DNA of 10,577 bases. It comes from Candidatus Tayloriibacteriota bacterium (GTDB taxonomy: Bacteria > Patescibacteriota > Minisyncoccia > Phycocordibacterales > PALSA-1337). The DNA lies in the NCBI GenBank assembly GCA_003170325.1, contig PMZP01000001.1, forward strand, positions 1 through 10,577, given 5' to 3'. Below the pieces are notes generated by a model. The model saw nothing but the letters and a program-made list of their open reading frames with translations, had not been told where the DNA came from and searched no databases. Positions 5,666 to 9,841 of this stretch are shown piece by piece; position 1 is the first letter of the stretch; each line of letters opens with the position of its first letter. The translations under genes were made by a program, and so were the position numbers.

Positions 5666-7656
5666 TGTTTTTCAAACCTACCAACAGAATACATACTATA
5701 TATATGCTCCTCGCGAGCCTATTCATGCTGGTTGTCTCATACTTAATACTTAATACCTCATACTTCATACCCTTAGCCCACGCCGCTGTTTCCGATTCCG
5801 GCCTGGTCGGCTACTGGTCCATGGACGAAGGCACTTCTACCATCGCGCATGACTTTTCAGGGAATAAGAATAATGGGACTTTGACCGGCTCGACTTTGCC
5901 GAGTTGGGTGAATGGAAAGTTGGGGAAGGCGATAAGTTTTAATGGTAGTAATTATGTGAGTATCACTAGTGGCCCGTATTTAAATTATAGACCAGTGACA
6001 TTTGCTCTATGGATTAAGGAATCAAGTAGCCAATACGGAACCTTTATGATTGGAAAATCCGGCTACGGGGGATTTTTACGAGATTATGGCGATGGAAGAT
6101 ATGAATGGGATATTTATAGTGGTGGAGAAAATAATATTTTTGCAAACATCCCATCCTATAATCAGTGGCATTTTGTTGTCGGTACATATGATGGAACTAC
6201 TCAAATTTTGTATATAGACGGTATTTCTGCGGCATCACAAGCGCTTAATGTAATGCCGGGTGCAACTTCAGATTTTGGGATTGGTTCATGTCCGTTTTGT
6301 GGTCCTGGCCAATTTACCACAGGCCAGATCGACGAAGTCCGTGTCTACAATCGCGCTCTCTCTGCCACCGACGTCAACGAACTCTATCAGCGTGGTGCCG
6401 CCAAATTTACCAATGCCGTTTCCAACCTTGGTTTGGTCGGCTACTGGTCCATGGACGAAGGCACTTCTACTATTGCGCATGACTTTTCTGGGAATAAGAA
6501 TAATGGGACTATCAATGGAACGGCGACATGGATCAGTGGCAAGTTAGGAAAGGCACTGTCATTTAACGGTTCGACTAATGTTGATATGGGTACTGGAATG
6601 GCCGGAACCTTTCCCGCGATGACGATTTCAGCTTGGGTAAATCCTTCATCGTTCGCAAGTTGGCGCGCAATAGTTCAGACGGCTAATGCAGGTGATAGGG
6701 CATTATATTTACAAGATAACCATGTGCAACTTTATTCCTCATGCAATTCAACGGGCACAGTCTCTTCTACGGGATGGACATTTGTAACTGCGACAATAGA
6801 TGGGTCTGATAATATTATCTATTATATTAACGGATCTAGTTCCGGCGGTTGCAATAGCGGTTCGCATCGTGTTGTTGAGTATCTTCACATTTCTGGTATC
6901 AATACAGGCGATAGCGAAAATTTTGTCGGCTCCATCGACGACGTACGCGTATACAACCGGGCTTTGAGCGCGACTGAAGTGGCACAGCTCTATACCTTGG
7001 GAGCAGGATCGAAGGTCGCCGTTTCAACCGCCCAGCCGACGGGTCTAACATCAGGCCTAGCCGGTTGGTGGACGTTCGACGGGCCGAAGATGATCCCGAA
7101 CGTCATCGATTCCAGCGGTTTGGGCAATAACGGCAACTTGGCCGGCGCCACGACGACAGTGCCGGGCAAGATCGGGCAGGCGTTATCTTTCAATGGGGGA
7201 AGCGATTCAGTTTTATTATCATCCAGCATTAGCACTGGCGGAACTAACAACTGGTCAGTGTCAGCGTGGACAAAAACGACTAACTCAGGAGTAAATAGTG
7301 TGCTTAGCAATTCGAGCGGTGGTCCTGTTACTAATGATTTGAGAATAGATACTTCGAAGATTGCTTACTATCATTATGATGGTTCATGGAAAGAGGAGTT
7401 TGGAACATCTAATATTGCCGATGGTCGCTGGCACAATCTAATCTGGGTCAATAGCAACAATCAAACCATTAATCTTTACGTTGACGGCAACTTGGAAAAT
7501 AATGGAGCACCCTCTGCTACAACGAACAATGGTCCTGTAAATCAAATTGGTCGTAATTGGTCTCTATCAGCCACTGCTGCCATCGACGACGTCCGTGTAT
7601 ATAATAGAGCGCTTTCGGCCAGCGAAGTCGCCCAGCTATATACGATGGGGAAATAG
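5665..7656 (+). CDS. Secreted protein with three LamG (concanavalin A-like) domains
   Basis: This 663-residue exported protein has a signal peptide (1-40, cleavage near AHA) and three tandem LamG-type jelly-roll domains: about 46-243, 256-445 and 463-662. Each begins with GLVGYWSMDEG or a variant (GLAGWWTFDGP in the third), has a DxSG-N-NNG segment, GKxGxAxSFNG, a YDG/IDG..-x-YIDG or LYVDG strand, and ends with ID(E/D)VRVYNRALSA and a LY-x-x-G turn. LamG domains usually bind carbohydrate or protein ligands; no catalytic residues are evident. There is no C-terminal anchor, so it must be held by a partner or released. The start overlaps the FN3 stop by one base. Oddities are that the core of each domain is AT-rich while the edges are GC-rich, that a 77-bp edge is nearly duplicated, and that the signal-peptide core is encoded by a 7-bp repeat. 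Confidence 0.85.
   Translation: MFFKPTNRIHTIYMLLASLFMLVVSYLILNTSYFIPLAHAAVSDSGLVGYWSMDEGTSTIAHDFSGNKNNGTLTGSTLPSWVNGKLGKAISFNGSNYVSITSGPYLNYRPVTFALWIKESSSQYGTFMIGKSGYGGFLRDYGDGRYEWDIYSGGENNIFANIPSYNQWHFVVGTYDGTTQILYIDGISAASQALNVMPGATSDFGIGSCPFCGPGQFTTGQIDEVRVYNRALSATDVNELYQRGAAKFTNAVSNLGLVGYWSMDEGTSTIAHDFSGNKNNGTINGTATWISGKLGKALSFNGSTNVDMGTGMAGTFPAMTISAWVNPSSFASWRAIVQTANAGDRALYLQDNHVQLYSSCNSTGTVSSTGWTFVTATIDGSDNIIYYINGSSSGGCNSGSHRVVEYLHISGINTGDSENFVGSIDDVRVYNRALSATEVAQLYTLGAGSKVAVSTAQPTGLTSGLAGWWTFDGPKMIPNVIDSSGLGNNGNLAGATTTVPGKIGQALSFNGGSDSVLLSSSISTGGTNNWSVSAWTKTTNSGVNSVLSNSSGGPVTNDLRIDTSKIAYYHYDGSWKEEFGTSNIADGRWHNLIWVNSNNQTINLYVDGNLENNGAPSATTNNGPVNQIGRNWSLSATAAIDDVRVYNRALSASEVAQLYTMGK
5737..5771. 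repeat. 7-bp repeat array encoding the signal-peptide core
   Basis: Five consecutive heptads run from 5737: TCATACT, TAATACT, then TAATACC, TCATACT and TCATACC. They are fully inside the LamG gene and encode the stretch from SYLILNT to the IP before LAHA, which is the hydrophobic core of its signal peptide. The first 19 bp match 3911-3929 perfectly in inverted orientation. Confidence 0.8.
5804..5880 (+). repeat. 77-bp near-identical repeat, copy 1 (start of LamG domain 1)
   Basis: This stretch matches 6434-6510 with only three differences (positions 5841, 5844 and 5869) at a constant offset of 630 bp. It encodes GYWSMDEG through SGNKNNGT. Similarity drops sharply after it, so this edge is much better conserved than the domain core. 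Confidence 0.85.
6434..6510 (+). repeat. 77-bp near-identical repeat, copy 2 (start of LamG domain 2)
   Basis: This is the partner of 5804-5880. Two of the three differences are silent third-base or synonymous changes in the same Thr-Ile-Ala segment. This suggests a recent duplication or gene conversion of this edge. Confidence 0.85.
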
Positions 7657-7671
7657 CGAGAAACTGCCTAT

Positions 7672-7680
7672 TATGATAAT
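7672..7680 (+). promoter_or_regulatory. Putative -10 box of the nucleotidyltransferase-HepT gene
   Basis: TATGATAAT contains two overlapping -10-like hexamers (TATGAT 7672-7677, GATAAT 7675-7680). The ATG at 7689 is 8-11 nt downstream with no SD, so a transcript from here would be almost leaderless. I see no clear -35. It could serve to express this gene separately from the surface cluster. Confidence 0.4.
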
Positions 7681-7688
7681 ATGGCTCT

Positions 7689-8549
7689 ATGGATAAGGAT
7701 GTCATCATCGAGAAACTTGGCGATTACTTCAAGGGTCGCAAAGACGTCGTCTTTGCGTATCTCTTTGGCTCGGTGGCGAAGGATCAGGCACATTCGGAAT
7801 CCGACGTGGATATCGGCGTCTATTTTAGACCCGACTCGAAGACACTGGAGTACGAATCAGAGAATCGCTATCCCGGAGAAAGCGACATCGGCAGCGATCT
7901 TGAGCGTCTGGTCGGACGACAGACTGATGTCGTGGTCCTGAATCGCGCTCCCTCGACTCTGTTCTCTGCGGTACTTTCCGAAGGAAATCAGATCTTTTCC
8001 GCGGATGAAAATCTCTTGAGCCGGCTATCCGGAGCCGTGAATGATCTAGCTGAAGATTTCCGGGATTTTATCTTTGATTTCGTCAAGATCAAGGAGCGCT
8101 CCAGATCATTGTCGCCAAATGATCGTGTCAGGTTGGAAAGAGCGGCTGATTTTATCAGAGATCAAATGACGGATTTCAAAAACTTCGCGCAGGTCGATCA
8201 AAGGCAATATGAAAGGGATGTTTCTCTACGGCGCAATCTCGAACGTTGGGCCGAGACTCTGGCTAACGCGTCTATCGATGTGGCCAAGATATTGATCGCC
8301 TCAAAAAAAAGGCCGATTCCTCAAACATACAAGTCGATATTGAAGGAGCTGGCCTTTTTGGACGGATTTGACGAGAATGTCGCCTCCAAGCTTGCGAGGT
8401 TTTCCGATATGAGAAACGTGCTCGCTCATGAATATCTCGATCTTAGGTTTGCGCTTGTCGGGCAATTCGTAAAAGAGGGCGAACCGATTTTTGAGTATCT
8501 TTTGAAATATGCCCAAGAGACGATTCACGAAGGTGCGACTAAGCAATAG
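7689..8549 (+). CDS. Fused MntA-like nucleotidyltransferase and HepT-like (DUF86) protein
   Basis: This 286-residue protein joins two halves that are normally separate genes. The N-terminus (about 1-110) is a minimal nucleotidyltransferase. GS at 27-28, exactly ten residues, then D39-V-D41 reproduces the GSX10DXD motif of MntA antitoxins, and D80 (QTDVVVLN) fits the third metal-binding Asp. The C-terminus (about 112-280) is helical, and R242-NVLA-H247-E-Y249 matches the RX4HXY motif of HepT/DUF86 HEPN toxins. In known MntA-HepT pairs the nucleotidyltransferase silences the HEPN RNase by adding AMP groups to that Tyr. All key residues appear intact. In one chain the modification would act in cis or within an oligomer, so a classical labile antitoxin is not possible. 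Function as toxin-antitoxin, defence or housekeeping enzyme is open. It is 32 nt after the LamG gene. Confidence 0.8.
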   Translation: MDKDVIIEKLGDYFKGRKDVVFAYLFGSVAKDQAHSESDVDIGVYFRPDSKTLEYESENRYPGESDIGSDLERLVGRQTDVVVLNRAPSTLFSAVLSEGNQIFSADENLLSRLSGAVNDLAEDFRDFIFDFVKIKERSRSLSPNDRVRLERAADFIRDQMTDFKNFAQVDQRQYERDVSLRRNLERWAETLANASIDVAKILIASKKRPIPQTYKSILKELAFLDGFDENVASKLARFSDMRNVLAHEYLDLRFALVGQFVKEGEPIFEYLLKYAQETIHEGATKQ

Positions 8550-8564
8550 ACGAGAGACTTGCCC

Positions 8565-8593
8565 TTGTTTTTGGGAAATATCCGTGCTACGCT
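8565..8593 (+). promoter_or_regulatory. Putative promoter of the RNA-binding protein gene
   Basis: TTGTTT (8565-8570) is followed after 17 nt by TACGCT (8588-8593), preceded by TG at 8585-8586, which gives an extended -10. Each hexamer is only a partial match, so this is a candidate. It would place the transcript start near 8600, at the foot of a hairpin, with a leader of about 95 nt. Confidence 0.4.
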
Positions 8594-8599
8594 ACTCAC

Positions 8600-8672
8600 C
8601 GTGTAAGTATTCTCGTCACTTACGCGTTAGCAATCTAATGTACGAGAGATTCCGCTAGCGTGTCTTAAGTGA
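8600..8672 (+). promoter_or_regulatory. Structured 5' leader with two mutually exclusive hairpins
   Basis: Hairpin A pairs 8600-8608 with 8618-8626 (9 bp with one G-U, 9-nt loop). Hairpin B pairs 8616-8622 and onward to 8636 with 8647-8672. Its stem is 5 bp (AATCT/AGATT), 10 bp with two G-U pairs, and 6 bp, separated by bulges of 2 and 3 nt, with a 10-nt loop. Both use 8618-8626, so they cannot form together. The ATG follows hairpin B by 22 nt with no clear SD. This could be an RNA switch, a thermosensor or a binding site for the RRM protein itself; the role is inferred. Confidence 0.45.
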
Positions 8673-8694
8673 TTCGTTGCGGGTAATAAAGAAA

Positions 8695-8946
8695 ATGTCA
8701 AAGAGACTTTTCGTAGGCAGTCTTGCCTGGGGTACAACCGACGCCACCCTGAAGAAGCACTTCGAACAGGCCGGTGCGGTTGAATCAGCCGCCGTTATCA
8801 TGGACAAGATGTCCGGCCGCTCCAAGGGCTTCGGCTTCGTGGAGATGGCGGGAGACGCGGATGCCGATTCGGCTATCTCCAAGCTGAACGGCTCGGATCT
8901 CGATGGTCGCAAGATCGTCGTCTCCGAAGCTCGTCCGAAGGCGTAA
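8695..8946 (+). CDS. Small RRM-type RNA-binding protein
   Basis: This 83-residue protein is a single RNA recognition motif and little else. RNP2 is LFVGSL (5-10) and RNP1 is the KGFGFVEM segment (44-51). The beta-alpha-beta-beta-alpha-beta order is complete, ending with LDGRKIVVSEARPK. Aromatic residues Phe46 and Phe48 of RNP1 and Phe6 of RNP2 are those that usually stack on RNA bases. Single-RRM proteins of this size occur in cyanobacteria, where several are cold-induced, and in other bacteria including CPR. The start at 8695 (MSKRLFVG) fits the family; an in-frame TTG at 8677 would add six residues not needed by the fold. It has its own candidate promoter, a folded 5' leader and a terminator, so it is probably a single-gene unit. 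Confidence 0.9.
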   Translation: MSKRLFVGSLAWGTTDATLKKHFEQAGAVESAAVIMDKMSGRSKGFGFVEMAGDADADSAISKLNGSDLDGRKIVVSEARPKA

Positions 8947-8966
8947 TCTACGCCCGAGGTCAGCTC

Positions 8967-9002
8967 GAAACACCCCTTGCTCGAAAGAGCGCGGGGTGTT
9001 TC
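8967..9002 (+). terminator. Intrinsic terminator of the RRM gene
   Basis: A perfect 10-bp outer stem (GAAACACCCC 8967-8976 with GGGGTGTTTC 8993-9002) encloses an inner stem GCTC/GAGC closed by a GAAA tetraloop, so the hairpin is long and very stable. The T-tract after it is weak (CGTTT). It lies 20 nt after the stop codon and separates the RRM gene from the LOG gene. Confidence 0.8.
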
Positions 9003-9012
9003 CGTTTAGGCG

Positions 9013-9083
9013 GGAAGTTAGGATTTAGGAGATTAGGAATTTAGGATATGTGATTTCCTAACTTCCTAACTTCCTAATTCCTG
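9013..9083. repeat. Palindromic 7-8 bp repeat array upstream of the LOG gene
   Basis: The left arm is a run of TTAGGA-type units from 9013, and the right arm is a run of TTCCTAAC-type units (8-bp period) to about 9083. The 11-mer GGAAGTTAGGA at 9013-9023 has exact reverse complements at 9056-9066 and 9064-9074, so a large imperfect hairpin is possible. The right arm leads straight into the -10 box of the LOG gene. Confidence 0.8.
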
Positions 9084-9090
9084 CTATACT
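9082..9090 (+). promoter_or_regulatory. Extended -10 promoter of the LOG gene, predicted leaderless
   Basis: TGCTATACT is a good extended -10 element (TG 9082-9083, TATACT 9085-9090). Six bases separate it from the A of the ATG at 9097, which is where transcription should start. There is no room for an SD, so the message is probably leaderless. Confidence 0.6.
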
Positions 9091-9096
9091 AATCTC

Positions 9097-9801
9097 ATGT
9101 CAGACAACAACAATAATCAAGACGGAGAAGCATTCTCAAAGAACGACATCCATGAAGGCGAGATAGAGAAGCATATAGACCGGATCACTCATGAATTCCG
9201 GGATGGTTTCGAGTTCCTGAAGAAATACCCAAAGTCCGTCACGGTGTTCGGTTCTTCACAGGCCAAAAGCGGGGATGGATCGTACAAGACGGCCGAAGAA
9301 TTGACGGGACGGATCGTCCGTGAGACCGGCTATGCCGTATTGACCGGAGGCGGTCCGGGCATCATGGAGGCCGCCAACAAGGGCGCTTATGAGGCCGATG
9401 GGATGTCACTGGGCTTGAATATCAGCTTGCCTCACGAGCACATCACCAATGTCTACGTGCGGCATTCCTTGAAATTCTCCTACTTCTTTTCCAGAAAGAC
9501 CATGCTCATGTTCGCGGCCGAGGCCTATGTCTTCTTTCCCGGCGGCTATGGCACCTTCGATGAGCTCTTCGGCGTCCTGGTGCTCATCCAAACAGGCAAG
9601 ATCCCGCGTGTTCCCGTCATCCTTATCGGCTCGAAGTTCTGGAATCCGCTCAAGTCTTTTCTCGAAGAGACTATGGATCATTCCTATCATACTATAGAAC
9701 ACAACGACCTAAACTTATTCGAGATAACCGATTCGCTCGATCGCGCCATAGAGATCGTTAAGAAAGCGCCTATAAGCGAGTGGTGGAGGAACATCAGTTA
9801 G
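9097..9801 (+). CDS. LOG-family protein (cytokinin riboside 5'-monophosphate phosphoribohydrolase-like)
   Basis: This 234-residue cytoplasmic Rossmann-fold protein belongs to the LOG/TIGR00730 family, long misnamed lysine decarboxylases. Seen in order are a polar N-terminal extension (1-45), VTVFGSS (48-54), a nucleotide-binding loop TGGGPGIMEAANKGA (83-97), SRKTML (132-137), and the family signature PGGYGTFDE (148-156), whose last Glu and the upstream Arg133 are the usual catalytic pair. Characterised members cut the N-glycosidic bond of (modified) AMP to free the base and ribose 5-phosphate. The natural substrate here is unknown. Length is typical, with an N-terminal extension of about 40 residues. 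The start follows from the leaderless promoter at 9082-9090. The tgt gene follows after a short repeat-filled gap and is probably co-transcribed. Confidence 0.88.
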   Translation: MSDNNNNQDGEAFSKNDIHEGEIEKHIDRITHEFRDGFEFLKKYPKSVTVFGSSQAKSGDGSYKTAEELTGRIVRETGYAVLTGGGPGIMEAANKGAYEADGMSLGLNISLPHEHITNVYVRHSLKFSYFFSRKTMLMFAAEAYVFFPGGYGTFDELFGVLVLIQTGKIPRVPVILIGSKFWNPLKSFLEETMDHSYHTIEHNDLNLFEITDSLDRAIEIVKKAPISEWWRNIS

Positions 9802-9828
9802 GAGCTTGGAGCTAGAAGCTAGGAGCTA
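9801..9828. repeat. GGAGCTA-type heptad array between the LOG gene and tgt
   Basis: Four consecutive heptads begin at 9801, 9808, 9815 and 9822: GGAGCTT, GGAGCTA, GAAGCTA and again GGAGCTA. The first overlaps the last base of the LOG stop codon. It contains AGGAG (9821-9825), but the spacer to the tgt ATG is 16 nt, longer than usual for an SD. The same units recur inside tgt. Confidence 0.85.
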
Positions 9829-9841
9829 GAATAAATATGTC

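Noticed and set aside
5665..7656. Diversity-generating retroelement acting on the LamG gene
   Set aside because: There is no reverse transcriptase and no template repeat in the window, and the low-GC cores are whole-domain size rather than short A-directed hypervariable sites.
8967..9002. The strong hairpin after the RRM gene as part of the repeat family
   Set aside because: It has no 7-bp periodicity, and its shape (perfect GC-rich stem right after a stop codon) is that of an ordinary intrinsic terminator.
9821..9825. AGGAG as a Shine-Dalgarno site for tgt
   Set aside because: It is part of the GGAGCTA repeat and 16 nt from ATG 9842, longer than normal spacing; the nearer ATG at 9837 is followed by a stop after four codons.
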